In this document: positions 28,766 through 37,349 of the stretch, in pieces | Layout: every line of letters starts with the position of its first letter | How positions within the stretch are numbered: position 1 is the stretch's first letter | Source of the DNA: Opitutales bacterium | GTDB taxonomy: Bacteria > Verrucomicrobiota > Verrucomicrobiia > Opitutales > Intestinicryptomonadaceae | Direction: 5' to 3' | Assembly: GCA_015061945.1 (NCBI GenBank) | Contig: SUVP01000007.1 | Span: forward strand, 1 to 64,000 | DNA length: 64,000 bases | The notes under the pieces: model-generated | Database searches by the model: none | The model's input: the letters and a program-made list of their open reading frames with translations, nothing else | What the model was told of the DNA's origin: nothing | Made by a program: the position numbers and the translations under genes

Positions 28766-29659
28766 ATGAAAAGCAGAAAAACATTTATAGTTGCAACATT
28801 GTTGAGTTTGTTTGCGTCGACAATTTTTGCCGACAATAAAATTACCCTCGCCGGTAGCGACCTTCTCAAGCCAGTTGTTGCAGACGCCGTGCAAAGCATC
28901 GCAAAGAAAAATGGTGCGATTGTCGAAGTGGATATGGAAGGCACATATTCGGCGTACGACAAACTTGCAAAAGGTACGGCAGACATCGCTATCATCGCAT
29001 TGCCAAGAACACATAAATTGCCCGAAGGATTAGTTGCACTTCCCTTCGCATATCAAGCAGCAGTGGTAGTTGTAAACTCGGCAAATCCAATCGAAGAAAT
29101 TTCAACAAAACAGTTGTCTGACATCTATTCTATTGCGACAAAAACTCGTGCAGAATCGTGGGCACAACTCGGAATAAAAAATGTCGGCTTGCGAAACATT
29201 ATGCCTATCACAACAAGCCTTTCCGATAACGTTGTAGTAGAGCTTTTCAAATACACCGCAATAGGTGGTGTAAATTTGGGACAATGGGTAAATATTGCTG
29301 AAGGAAAAAGTTCAATCTATAATCTCATCAAGGCAAATAATTCTGCGATTGCAATCATCGGTAAATTGTCTGGGATTGATAGCCACTTGTTGAAAGTTGT
29401 ATCAGTTGCAAAGACAGGCGATGACGGAAAAAAATCATATGCATTTAAACCTGATCGTGAAAACATTTTTAACGGCGATTATCCACTCTCATTGCCATTT
29501 TATATCGTCTACAAGAAAGAAAATGCAGAAAAAATAAAACAAATTGCAAGAATTTTACTTAGCAATGATATTGCTAATAAGGTAGATAGAACAGATTTCT
29601 TTGCCGCACCAGAAAGTTCTCGAAAAAAATCAATTTTTGAGCTTGACATTCCAAGATAA
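28766..29659 (+). CDS. PstS-like periplasmic substrate-binding protein
   Basis: A 297-residue protein with a signal peptide (ATLLSLFASTIFA before DNKI). KITLAGSDLLKPVVADAVQSIAKK and the Gly-Thr-Ala-Asp-Ile pattern near GTADIAIIAL are those of the phosphate-binding PBP-like fold. It lacks the GSGAG-type phosphate loop in a form I can identify, so phosphate is not certain as ligand. No pstC, pstA, pstB or phoU is nearby, so it may act alone, as a sensor or with a distant transporter. It is 52 nt after sufT and precedes tRNA-Gly. Confidence 0.65.
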   Translation: MKSRKTFIVATLLSLFASTIFADNKITLAGSDLLKPVVADAVQSIAKKNGAIVEVDMEGTYSAYDKLAKGTADIAIIALPRTHKLPEGLVALPFAYQAAVVVVNSANPIEEISTKQLSDIYSIATKTRAESWAQLGIKNVGLRNIMPITTSLSDNVVVELFKYTAIGGVNLGQWVNIAEGKSSIYNLIKANNSAIAIIGKLSGIDSHLLKVVSVAKTGDDGKKSYAFKPDRENIFNGDYPLSLPFYIVYKKENAEKIKQIARILLSNDIANKVDRTDFFAAPESSRKKSIFELDIPR

Positions 29660-29693
29660 TTTGGCACGATGTGAAACATAATAATTTTTTATT

Positions 29694-29766
29694 GCGGGCG
29701 TAGCTCAATTGGCAGAGCGCGACCTTGCCAAGGTTGAGGTTGTCGGTTCGAACCCGATCGCCCGCT
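29694..29766 (+). tRNA. tRNA-Gly (GCC)
   Basis: A 73-nt cloverleaf: acceptor GCGGGCG/CGCCCGC, D arm GCTC-AATTGGCA-GAGC, anticodon stem CGACC/GGTTG with loop TTGCCAA, T arm GTCGG-TTCGAAC-CCGAT, discriminator T. The anticodon GCC reads GGC/GGU. CCA is not encoded. Confidence 0.96.
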
Positions 29767-29773
29767 TTAAAAA

Positions 29774-29804
29774 AAACGACACTTTCAAAAGTGTCGTTTT
29801 TTTT
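29774..29804 (+). terminator. terminator after tRNA-Gly
   Basis: CGACACTT and AAGTGTCG form a perfect stem around TCAA, followed by eight T, 8 nt after the tRNA. Confidence 0.9.
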
Positions 29805-29937
29805 GTTTACGTTTTTCCGAATAGAGTTTTTTTCAAATATATTTTCCGAAGACCCAAGCATCAGGAGGAGAAACAAAAAAAATCCATTGTAATTTTCAAT
29901 AAATCCAAAATAGGAAAGAAAAAAACAAAAATAACAC

Positions 29938-29967
29938 TTGACAAATGTGGTTTTTTCTGTGTTTATT
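29938..29967 (+). promoter_or_regulatory. sigma-70-like promoter for the structured RNA
   Basis: TTGACA (29938-29943) is a perfect -35; TTTATT (29962-29967) follows at 18 nt spacing as a moderate -10. It points to the structured sequence that ends in the terminator at 30067. Confidence 0.5.
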
Positions 29968-29971
29968 AGAG

Positions 29972-30105
29972 AAAAGATGAGAAATATATTGCTGCGATAA
30001 CATATATCTTCTCAATCTCCGAGTAATCGGAGACCCCATTTCTTCTCATAATAATCCCATAAAAGAGGCACACGAAGTATGAGTATTTCGTGTGCCTTCT
30101 CTTTT
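29972..30105 (+). ncRNA. candidate small RNA or attenuator of unknown family
   Basis: About 130 nt between a promoter-like sequence and a strong terminator, with no ORF. Helix 1 pairs GAGAAATATAT (29979-29989) with ATATATCTTCTC (30002-30013). A second hairpin CTCCGA-GTAA-TCGGAG (30017-30032) has a GNRA-type loop. ATGAGAA (29977-29983) can instead pair with TTCTCAT (30043-30049), excluding helix 1, so two folds compete. I considered SRP RNA, 6S and known riboswitch motifs and recognise none. It may be a free sRNA or a leader controlling the gene at 30252. Confidence 0.5.
30067..30105 (+). terminator. terminator of the candidate RNA
   Basis: GGCACACGAA and TTCGTGTGCC form a perfect 10-bp stem with a 10-nt loop, followed by TTCTCTTTTT. 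It lies 147 nt before the next start codon. Confidence 0.85.
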
Positions 30106-30251
30106 TCTGTAATACGTTATTTTATATATCAAAAACCACTTTTTAGAGTCGACGACGACATTTGTAATTGTCTTGAAAATTTTATTTAATAATTAAAATT
30201 ACTTTGAGACGTGTACTCGATTTTCAACTGAAAAAACAAAAGATAAAATAT

Positions 30252-31352
30252 ATGAAAAAAATTTTCGCACTTATCAATATACTATCAGTTCTCTTTTTTA
30301 ATTGTTATGCCGAAAACAGCTCGCAATTAGACGCAACATATATTTGCAAAAAGAATGTTCTCGTCATCACTGACTATGTGAAAAACGACGGCAAAACAGA
30401 TGTTTCTGACGCAATACAAAAAGTCATAGATAACAATCCCAACAGAACAATATATTTCCCTGATGGTATTTATTTGTTGTCGAAACCGATAAAGACACCA
30501 GCAAACCCGCAGTTGAGTGTATCGCTCGAGCTTAGCAATTATGCGATTTTAAAGGCATCTGAAAATTGGTCCGATAGCGAAGCAATGGTTCGCTTGGGAG
30601 CAATACATCCAGCAAACAATATATTTTTAAATGGGAGTGTATACGGAATATCCGGCGGTATAATAGACTGTAGCGGAAAAGCAAAAGCTATTTCTGTCGA
30701 TGGTGGACGAGAAACCTATATCCGCAATTTGTCTATAAAATCTACTAAACTTGGCATTCATATAAAGCGAGGTGCAAACAGTGGTTCATCAGATTGCGAT
30801 ATAATAAGCGTAAATATCGTCGGCGATAAAAGCCCAGAATCAATTGGTGTGTTAGTAGAAGGATACGACAATACATTTACCAATATGCGTATTTACGCAA
30901 CAAGTACAGGTGTTATTTTGAAATCGAGTGGAAACAATTTAAGAAATATACATCCGTTGTATGCCTACTCCGCCCAGAGCGACTACACAAAAGGCGTAGC
31001 ATTTCTCGACGAGAAAGGTTCTAATTGGTACGATTATTGTTATAGCGATAATTTTGCAACAGGTTTTGTAGTTCCGAACACTCCAAATATCTACAAAAAT
31101 TGTTTTATATTTTGGTACACTGACAAAGGAGGAACTCAAACTGCTTTTGAAGTAGCAAAGAATGGAAAACTAAATTCTATTATTTCAGATATTCGCGTAG
31201 GGTTCCACAGGAAGTCGACAAACAATACGTTTTTAAAAGCACAAGCAGGAGGAAAAGGTGTTGTAGAAAACGTGATAATTTCGGCACGCTCAAAAATCCC
31301 TGAAAATGATATTGTGAAGTCTTATCTAAAAGGAATGTACATTGTTTATTAA
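30252..31352 (+). CDS. secreted parallel beta-helix protein, pectate lyase/GH55-like
   Basis: A 366-residue protein starting at the ATG at 30252; the ORF's earlier TTG adds 16 residues before the signal peptide (MKKIFALINILSVLFFNCYA). The opening segment DYVKNDGKTDVSDAIQKVIDNN...IYFPDGIYLLSKPI is the entry to the right-handed beta-helix family that includes Pectate_lyase_3, GH28 and GH55. Short glycine- and asparagine-rich turns recur through the rest. Catalytic residues cannot be assigned, so lyase or hydrolase activity is inferred. It stands alone downstream of the candidate RNA, which could regulate it. Confidence 0.7.
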   Translation: MKKIFALINILSVLFFNCYAENSSQLDATYICKKNVLVITDYVKNDGKTDVSDAIQKVIDNNPNRTIYFPDGIYLLSKPIKTPANPQLSVSLELSNYAILKASENWSDSEAMVRLGAIHPANNIFLNGSVYGISGGIIDCSGKAKAISVDGGRETYIRNLSIKSTKLGIHIKRGANSGSSDCDIISVNIVGDKSPESIGVLVEGYDNTFTNMRIYATSTGVILKSSGNNLRNIHPLYAYSAQSDYTKGVAFLDEKGSNWYDYCYSDNFATGFVVPNTPNIYKNCFIFWYTDKGGTQTAFEVAKNGKLNSIISDIRVGFHRKSTNNTFLKAQAGGKGVVENVIISARSKIPENDIVKSYLKGMYIVY

Positions 31353-31575
31353 GGATTGCACATATCCAACATTGTTTGCATAAAACGCAAAAAGAAGATG
31401 CCGCCGCAACATACGCCACGACGACACCCAACACACATGAGAAATTCGATTTTTTTCAAATCGACCTACATAACAATAAATTTTTTGAGTAAAGTCAATA
31501 TATTTTTGAGAAAAAACTTTTAGCCTCGCAACTTATTTATATTTCGGAATAAGTCAAAATAGTGCAAAAATCATC

Positions 31576-31863
31576 TTACATATCTTTTTTGGATTTTTTA
31601 CCTAATTTTCCCGATAAAAAAGGTAGCTCAATTCCGAAGTAAGATAGCGAAGATATAAAGAGCATCGTAAAAAATGCTTCGTCAAGATTCCCGATAAATG
31701 GGATATTGTCGGGTATCTCAAAAAGTAGTCCAAACTGGATATTTAAAATCCAAATAGTCGAAATAATTAGACCTAAAAAAGCAAAAACTGAACCGACGCA
31801 CGACCCTCTATTTTTGCGTACATTCCGATTCACCGGTGTTTTGCTTAAACTATTTTCGCTCAC
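31576..31863 (-). CDS. small membrane protein with a DUF1232-like segment
   Basis: A 95-residue protein with two predicted membrane segments (about 27-48 and 63-82). IPDNIPFIGNLDEAFF resembles the core of the YkvA/DUF1232 family (typically IPDFIPVLGYLDD), whose function is unknown. It begins with GTG, and this GTG overlaps the TGA of the gene before it (GTGA), which signals translational coupling. The tail is lysine rich. I would not assign a role. Confidence 0.6.
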   Translation of the reverse strand: MSENSLSKTPVNRNVRKNRGSCVGSVFAFLGLIISTIWILNIQFGLLFEIPDNIPFIGNLDEAFFTMLFISSLSYFGIELPFLSGKLGKKSKKDM

Positions 31864-32744
31864 TTAGAGTCTCCTTTTCTCTCTTTCACCCCATCTTTAA
31901 AGGAATCAAAATCAAACGTATTAAAAATTATAGAAATCTTGCCGACATCGTCTTTGTGAATTCCCGCACAATCGAGAATATTTTTCATAACGTAATCTTC
32001 CACTGCAATGCGAGCTTGCATCGATGCCGACATCATATTTTGCGGATTTTTTCCACGAGCCACAAGATACGCTGGGAACGCTGTTTTTTGATAATTTTCA
32101 AGTGCCTTATTTACATCATCAGAAAAATCACTTGGGTTAGCACGACGTGTAAATTCAGTGTATTTCACAGGCGTATCACACGACAAAGAATCAAAATAAA
32201 ACGTGAAATGGAACTTGCCATCATCTCTTGATTTTCTGACATCAAATTTCACTCCACGAAGTGGAATATAATATTGGTAATGTGCTTCGATAGTCAGACG
32301 CAACGACGCTTTCAAAATTGCGTATTTTGAGAACTCTGGGCTGACGTCAATTTTCTCATCAACTTGTGCGACGATAAATTTATTTTCAGGTTTTGAACAT
32401 AAAAATTGTGCACCATAGACAACATCAACACTCGGCTTTTTATTCACAATTTTTTCGACCGTTTCAAGAGCTCTTTTTACTCCACTCGATATTGTGTTTG
32501 CTCCCACACCTGCGACTTTTTCAGCAGTCGAAAAAGTCATATAAACGGGATACATCGCAACAATCGCCAACACAACAATGATGCCAAAAAGGCAACCACA
32601 CAACGTTCGCAAATTCTTGCTTCGAGCAGTTATTTCAGCAATATCAGCGTCGCTAAATTCTTCTTTTTCTGTTTCAGATTCAACATCGACTTTAATATCA
32701 TCATCGTTTGAATCGGCAAGTGGGATATTTTCTTTTTCGTTCAT
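31860..32744 (-). CDS. uncharacterised membrane-anchored protein
   Basis: A 294-residue protein from the ATG at 32744; the ORF's TTG start at 32783 adds 13 residues of no clear value. An acidic N-terminus (about 1-45) is followed by a single membrane helix (LCGCLFGIIVVLAIVAMYPVY) and a 220-residue domain outside the cytoplasm, if the positive-inside rule applies. The domain has a beta-rich middle (YQYYIPLRGVKFDV, FHFTFYFDSL). I do not recognise the family. It follows rpe by 60 nt and its stop overlaps the next gene's GTG start, so those two proteins may act together. Confidence 0.6.
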   Translation of the reverse strand: MNEKENIPLADSNDDDIKVDVESETEKEEFSDADIAEITARSKNLRTLCGCLFGIIVVLAIVAMYPVYMTFSTAEKVAGVGANTISSGVKRALETVEKIVNKKPSVDVVYGAQFLCSKPENKFIVAQVDEKIDVSPEFSKYAILKASLRLTIEAHYQYYIPLRGVKFDVRKSRDDGKFHFTFYFDSLSCDTPVKYTEFTRRANPSDFSDDVNKALENYQKTAFPAYLVARGKNPQNMMSASMQARIAVEDYVMKNILDCAGIHKDDVGKISIIFNTFDFDSFKDGVKERKGDSK

Positions 32745-32804
32745 TGGATTAAATTTTGTACGATATATTTTGACATCGTACAAAGTTTTTTGTTCACAAA
32801 AATT

Positions 32805-33464
32805 TTATTTTATCGCCGAGTTTGCCGCCGAAATAAGAGCTTCACCATTCTTAAAAAATTCGGTGCCAGCTACGACAGTATCGCAACCACGAGATATACA
32901 TTCTGCGACGTTTTCAGCAGTAATTCCGCCATCAACTTCAATCCGATATGAGAGTTTTAATTCATCGCGTAATTTTGCCAAACGCTCGATTTTCTCGAGT
33001 GCTACTGGATTAAATTTCTGTCCGCCAAATCCTGGTTGAACGCTCATCACCAAGACTAAATCTACTCGAGGCAAATAAGGAATAACCGCACCTATTTCAG
33101 TTTTTGGATTAAACACAATACCGAGTTTTTTCCCAGCAGAATGAATATTGTCGAGTGTTGATGCAATCGGATAATCAGGTTCTGCGTGAATTGCGATAAG
33201 GTCAGCACCAGCATCAGCAAAAGCGTCGATATACAGATGTGGATTATCGAGCATCAAGTGGACATCGTAAAACATATCTGGAAATTTCTTTTTAAGTGCT
33301 TTCAAAAGCCCAGGACCAAAAGAGAGGTTGGGAACAAAATGCCCGTCCATTACATCAAAGTGAACCCACTTAAGCCCAGCATTTTTGATTTGTGCGACCG
33401 ACTCTCCGAGAGCCGAGTGATCACCACCGAGAATCGATGGTGCAATTTCCAATGAATTTACCAT
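32805..33464 (-). CDS. rpe: ribulose-phosphate 3-epimerase
   Basis: A 219-residue TIM-barrel enzyme interconverting ribulose 5-phosphate and xylulose 5-phosphate in the pentose phosphate pathway. IAPSILGGDHSALGE, HFDVMDGHFVPNLSFGP with catalytic Asp and metal His, VLVMSVQPGFGGQ, and EVDGGITAENV with the second Asp are all present. Its first codons overlap the end of lptE by 7 nt. Transketolase, its pathway partner, is elsewhere in the window. Confidence 0.95.
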   Translation of the reverse strand: MVNSLEIAPSILGGDHSALGESVAQIKNAGLKWVHFDVMDGHFVPNLSFGPGLLKALKKKFPDMFYDVHLMLDNPHLYIDAFADAGADLIAIHAEPDYPIASTLDNIHSAGKKLGIVFNPKTEIGAVIPYLPRVDLVLVMSVQPGFGGQKFNPVALEKIERLAKLRDELKLSYRIEVDGGITAENVAECISRGCDTVVAGTEFFKNGEALISAANSAIK

Positions 33465-33973
33465 ATTCCGATTACAGCGTCTTTAATTTTTCCACCAAGT
33501 TCACGCATTAGCACAGGCATATTTTGATATTCGTTTCCGATAACATCGTTATTTCCGCCCATATAGAGCATTGCACGAGCTTTTACTTTTCTGTTCTTAA
33601 AAACTACATCACCATTTGAACGAGTAAGCGTGCAAACTGCGACAGCTTCCATTGCGTACGACGCTGCAAGTGCGGTATCGTCGGCACGCGTTGCGATAGG
33701 CACTCTGCGATAATCGATAAGCGTTGTCGAAAGTGTTGCTTGTGCGTCGCCTTCATAGGCAGTTTTCAACTGCGGAGTTTGGTTGATTGCGTTCGAGATT
33801 GCGTTTGTCAAAAGATTAGTTGCTTGTGGAGCGTAAGAATCGTTGCGAACGGGCTTAACATAAACCGACGAAAACGGCAAGTCTGTCGGAGTCCCTGCCA
33901 AGCGATAATTCGAGCAACCGCTCATAAAAATTGCCGATACCAAAATTACCAAAAATACGTTTAGAATTTTCAT
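33458..33973 (-). CDS. lptE: LptE-like lipopolysaccharide assembly lipoprotein
   Basis: A 171-residue outer-membrane lipoprotein; the lipobox is in IFMSGC, with the Cys at about residue 20, followed by SNYRLAGT. The family's opening (SVYVKPVRNDSYAPQATNLLTNAISNAI) and the short beta-rich body match LptE, which plugs the LptD barrel and helps insert lipopolysaccharide. It is 2 nt after the bamD-like gene, so two outer-membrane biogenesis lipoproteins are made together. The last 7 nt overlap rpe. LptE sequences diverge strongly, so the call rests on lipobox, length and pattern. Confidence 0.75.
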   Translation of the reverse strand: MKILNVFLVILVSAIFMSGCSNYRLAGTPTDLPFSSVYVKPVRNDSYAPQATNLLTNAISNAINQTPQLKTAYEGDAQATLSTTLIDYRRVPIATRADDTALAASYAMEAVAVCTLTRSNGDVVFKNRKVKARAMLYMGGNNDVIGNEYQNMPVLMRELGGKIKDAVIGIW

Positions 33974-33975
33974 TT

Positions 33976-35250
33976 TTACTGGATTGATTGAATTTCGTCA
34001 GAAGTCCATTGATAGAAACCGTCGTCAAACAAATATTCGTCGAGCGGTTCGCCGTAAATTGGAGCCAAACCTTCGTACGCTTGAACAGATCCATCAGCAT
34101 TGATTTTTTCGCCCAACGATGCCCCTGGAGTCTGCAAGAAATCTTCAAGCGACATAATTTGGAATTGTTCGTTTGCAAGATTAGAAACTTGTGTTTGGTC
34201 GTCAAATTGGTCGATAGTTGGCTTTTCATATCTGCCCCAGAACCAATCGTAAGGTGTCATTGGAGGAAGTACACCATCTTTAATTTTTTGCAACTGCACA
34301 CGGGCTTCGTCTGCGGCAGGGCTATTTGGAGCAAGTGTAATTGTTTCGTTATAGAAGATAGATGCCGCAATGTTATTGTTGCGATAGTAGTAGTAAAAAT
34401 CGCCCATAACCAAACGACTTCTCGCATAAGTATCACGCATTTTATCTAAACCTTCTTCAGCGTTTGCAACGCCAGCTTCTTGAGGGAAAAGAATCAAATA
34501 ATCTTGATAAAAACTAATTGCATTGCGAGTTGGCGTTTGGTCGTATTCAGGACCTGAAACCATATTGTTATAAACCTTCGCCATTTGCATATAAGCGTCG
34601 GGAGCGAACATACTTTTTGGATAGTTGTTGATAAGTCTATCGAGGGCGTCGATAGCTTCTTCAGGTTTATCTTCGCCTTCTGCGATGATAGAAATATTCA
34701 TCAATGCGATTGGTGCATAGTCGCTATAAGGAGCATTTTTTATAACAGATTCGTAGATTTTTATAGCGTCGTTATAATTCGAGAACCATGGGAACCAGCC
34801 CCACAAATACGGAGTTTTTCCACTTTGGATTATCGACGCAACGTTGTATTCTTCGCCGATAATCATATTGAATTTTGGATAATCTGGATAACGCTTAATA
34901 ACTTCTTCGAGCGATTGATAAGCGTCCATAAATTGTCCACGATTAGTATAAACAATCGCCATTTGGTAATATGCTTCGGGAGCGAAAATCGAGTCGGGAT
35001 ATTCTCTTACGACAGTATTGTAGTATGAGAGTGCTACTCTATTACTACCGTCCTCTTGAGCTTTTTTGCCCTCATTCATAGCTTCGAGAGCATTCTTTAC
35101 ATTTTTAGCTTCACCCAAAACACTGCCGACAACACCGCCTTGAACTTGCCATCCTTTATCAGCAGTCCAGACCAAGTCGGCATACAATGAACTGCATCCC
35201 AAAAGGGCGACTGCCAGCAAAGCCGATTTTATTTGATTACTAATTCTCAT
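33976..35250 (-). CDS. BamD-like TPR lipoprotein
   Basis: A 424-residue protein from the ATG at 35250 (MRISNQIKS); the longer ORF start adds 18 residues before the signal sequence. VALLGCSS forms a lipobox, with the Cys near residue 19. Tetratricopeptide-type repeats follow: ALSYYNTVVREYPDSIFAPEAYYQMA and AIKIYESVIKNAPYSDYAPIALM are two clear ones. This is the arrangement of BamD/YfiO, the essential lipoprotein of the BAM complex. It is longer than E. coli BamD (245 residues) owing to an extra C-terminal region, so it could also be a relative such as CpoB. It begins the bamD-lptE-rpe run. Confidence 0.75.
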   Translation of the reverse strand: MRISNQIKSALLAVALLGCSSLYADLVWTADKGWQVQGGVVGSVLGEAKNVKNALEAMNEGKKAQEDGSNRVALSYYNTVVREYPDSIFAPEAYYQMAIVYTNRGQFMDAYQSLEEVIKRYPDYPKFNMIIGEEYNVASIIQSGKTPYLWGWFPWFSNYNDAIKIYESVIKNAPYSDYAPIALMNISIIAEGEDKPEEAIDALDRLINNYPKSMFAPDAYMQMAKVYNNMVSGPEYDQTPTRNAISFYQDYLILFPQEAGVANAEEGLDKMRDTYARSRLVMGDFYYYYRNNNIAASIFYNETITLAPNSPAADEARVQLQKIKDGVLPPMTPYDWFWGRYEKPTIDQFDDQTQVSNLANEQFQIMSLEDFLQTPGASLGEKINADGSVQAYEGLAPIYGEPLDEYLFDDGFYQWTSDEIQSIQ

Positions 35251-35405
35251 TATCGATGTTAATACAATATTATATTCGTAAAAATGGCAAATAAAATTTA
35301 ACAAAGCTTACACGATTACTTCTTTTTACGATTTTCCTAAGTTGAAGAATATTTATGGTAGCTTTTTACTTTACATTTAAGAAGTAAAATACAGTATTTG
35401 TAAGA

Positions 35406-37232
35406 ATGAACGAAGAACTATTGAAAATCAGACACAGTGCTTCACACGTTTTGGCAACAGCAGTATTACGCTTGTTTCCAAACGCTAAACTCGATATCGG
35501 ACCTGCAACAGACACAGGTTTCTACTACGATTTCGACCTCGATCACAAATTTACCGCTGAAGACCTCGCAAATATCGAAGCAGAAATGAAGAAAATCATT
35601 TCTGAAAATCAGAAGTTTGAAATGTTTGAACTTTCGCGAGACGAAGCAAAAGCAAAAATCGAAGAAATTGGTCAAGCAGAGTTCAAGCTCGGCAGACTCG
35701 AAGACGTTCCAGAAGGTGAAAAAATCACATTCTATAAGAACGGAGAATTTTGCGATTTGTGTGCTGGTCCACACGTCGATTATTCGAAGCGTATCAAGGC
35801 ATTTAAACTTTTGTCAATCGCTGGTGCATACCATCGTGGAGACGAAAATAACAAGCAACTCCAACGTATCTATGGTACCGCATTTGCATCAAAAGATGAG
35901 CTTGAAAATTATCTCAAGCAAATGGAAGAAGCAAAATTACGCGACCACCGAAAACTCGGCAAAGAACTTGGGCTTTTCACAATTATCGACAGAGTTGGTC
36001 AAGGTATGATTCTTTGGAAACCAAAGGGAGCAATCCTCCGCCAAAGCTTGCAAAACTTTATCTTGGAACTTCTCAACGAACAAGGCTACCAACAAGTCTT
36101 TACGCCACACATCGGCAAGCTCGGACTCTTCCGTACAAGCGGACACTTCCCTTACTATAAGGAATCGCAATTTGTGCCGATTGTCGAACGCGATGCTCTC
36201 ACAAAAATGGCAGAAGAACATCTCGACATTGCAAAGTTTGAAGAAAAAATCGAGTCGGGCGAAGCTGAAGGTTTCTTGCTCAAGCCTATGAATTGCCCAT
36301 TCCACGTTGAAATTTACAAGTCAGACCCACACTCATACCGCGACTTGCCCGTTCGCTTGGCTGAATTTGGCAACGTGTATCGCTGGGAACAATCTGGCGA
36401 ACTCAACGGTATGACACGTGTTCGTGGATTCACTCAAGACGATGCTCACATCTTCTGCACACCTGAACAGCTCGACGAAGAAATTCAAGGCTGTCTCGAT
36501 CTCGTAAAAGAAGTGTTCGCAAAAATCGGTATGAAAGAATATCGTGTCAGAATTTCTTTGCGAGACCCTGCAAGCGACAAGTATGTCGGAGCAGAAGAAA
36601 ACTGGGTAAAGAGCGAAGAAGCAATCCGCAAAGCAGCAAAAACTTTGGGCGTTCCATTTACCGAAGAAATCGGCGAAGCAGCATTCTACGGACCAAAAAT
36701 CGACTTCGTTGTGAAAGACGTTATCGGACGTGAATGGCAACTCGGCACAGTTCAAGTTGACTATAACTTGCCTGAACGTTTCGACCTTTCATATATTGGA
36801 CAAGACAACAAAGCACATCGCCCAATTATGATTCACCGTGCACCATTTGGATCGCTCGAACGTTTCACAGGCGTGCTTATCGAACACTTTGGAGGCAACT
36901 TCCCAACATGGCTCGCACCTGAACAAGTCAGAATACTCACACTCAACGATGACGTTATTCCATTCGCTGACGAAGTATTCAAAATGCTCAAGAAAGCAGG
37001 AGTCCGTGTTTCAATCGACACAACTGCAGAAAAACTCGGTGCAAAAATTCGCAAAGCAGAAACAGAAAAGATTCCACATATGTTCGTTATCGGACGTAAA
37101 GAAGCTGAGTCAAAACAAGTGTCTGTTCGCTCACGTATTCGCAAAGCCTTTGAAGGTGTCAAGAGTGCCGAAGACGCAGTTGCAGAAATTGTCGAAGACA
37201 TCAAGCAACGCAATCTTCCAGACGGTTTCTAA
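35406..37232 (+). CDS. thrS: threonyl-tRNA synthetase without TGS domain
   Basis: A 608-residue class II synthetase that charges tRNA-Thr. The N2 editing domain begins immediately (HSASHVLATAVLRL, zinc/editing His), with the rest of that domain to about 215. The catalytic core has motif 2 (FGNVYRWEQSGELNGMTRVRGF) and zinc ligands in KPMNCPFH, and the C-terminal anticodon domain ends the protein. The N-terminal TGS domain of about 60 residues seen in E. coli ThrS is absent, and stops upstream exclude a longer frame. It has its own terminator. Confidence 0.95.
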   Translation: MNEELLKIRHSASHVLATAVLRLFPNAKLDIGPATDTGFYYDFDLDHKFTAEDLANIEAEMKKIISENQKFEMFELSRDEAKAKIEEIGQAEFKLGRLEDVPEGEKITFYKNGEFCDLCAGPHVDYSKRIKAFKLLSIAGAYHRGDENNKQLQRIYGTAFASKDELENYLKQMEEAKLRDHRKLGKELGLFTIIDRVGQGMILWKPKGAILRQSLQNFILELLNEQGYQQVFTPHIGKLGLFRTSGHFPYYKESQFVPIVERDALTKMAEEHLDIAKFEEKIESGEAEGFLLKPMNCPFHVEIYKSDPHSYRDLPVRLAEFGNVYRWEQSGELNGMTRVRGFTQDDAHIFCTPEQLDEEIQGCLDLVKEVFAKIGMKEYRVRISLRDPASDKYVGAEENWVKSEEAIRKAAKTLGVPFTEEIGEAAFYGPKIDFVVKDVIGREWQLGTVQVDYNLPERFDLSYIGQDNKAHRPIMIHRAPFGSLERFTGVLIEHFGGNFPTWLAPEQVRILTLNDDVIPFADEVFKMLKKAGVRVSIDTTAEKLGAKIRKAETEKIPHMFVIGRKEAESKQVSVRSRIRKAFEGVKSAEDAVAEIVEDIKQRNLPDGF

Positions 37233-37259
37233 ATCGGAAAAATCAAATTTAAACAATCA

Positions 37260-37293
37260 AAAATACGTCAAGGTCTTGGCGTATTTTTTTTGT
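37260..37293 (+). terminator. terminator of thrS
   Basis: AATACGTCAA and TTGGCGTATT form a stem (one G-T pair) followed by a T run, about 30 nt past the stop codon. Confidence 0.85.
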
Positions 37294-37349
37294 CTGTACA
37301 TCAAATTCACTTTTGATAAAAATTTATATTTTTAAAAGATTATATCGAG

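Noticed and set aside
29972-30105. 4.5S (SRP) RNA or 6S RNA
   Set aside because: The conserved GGAAGGAAGCAGCC-type SRP loop is absent, and the fold is not the long rod with a central bubble expected of 6S RNA.
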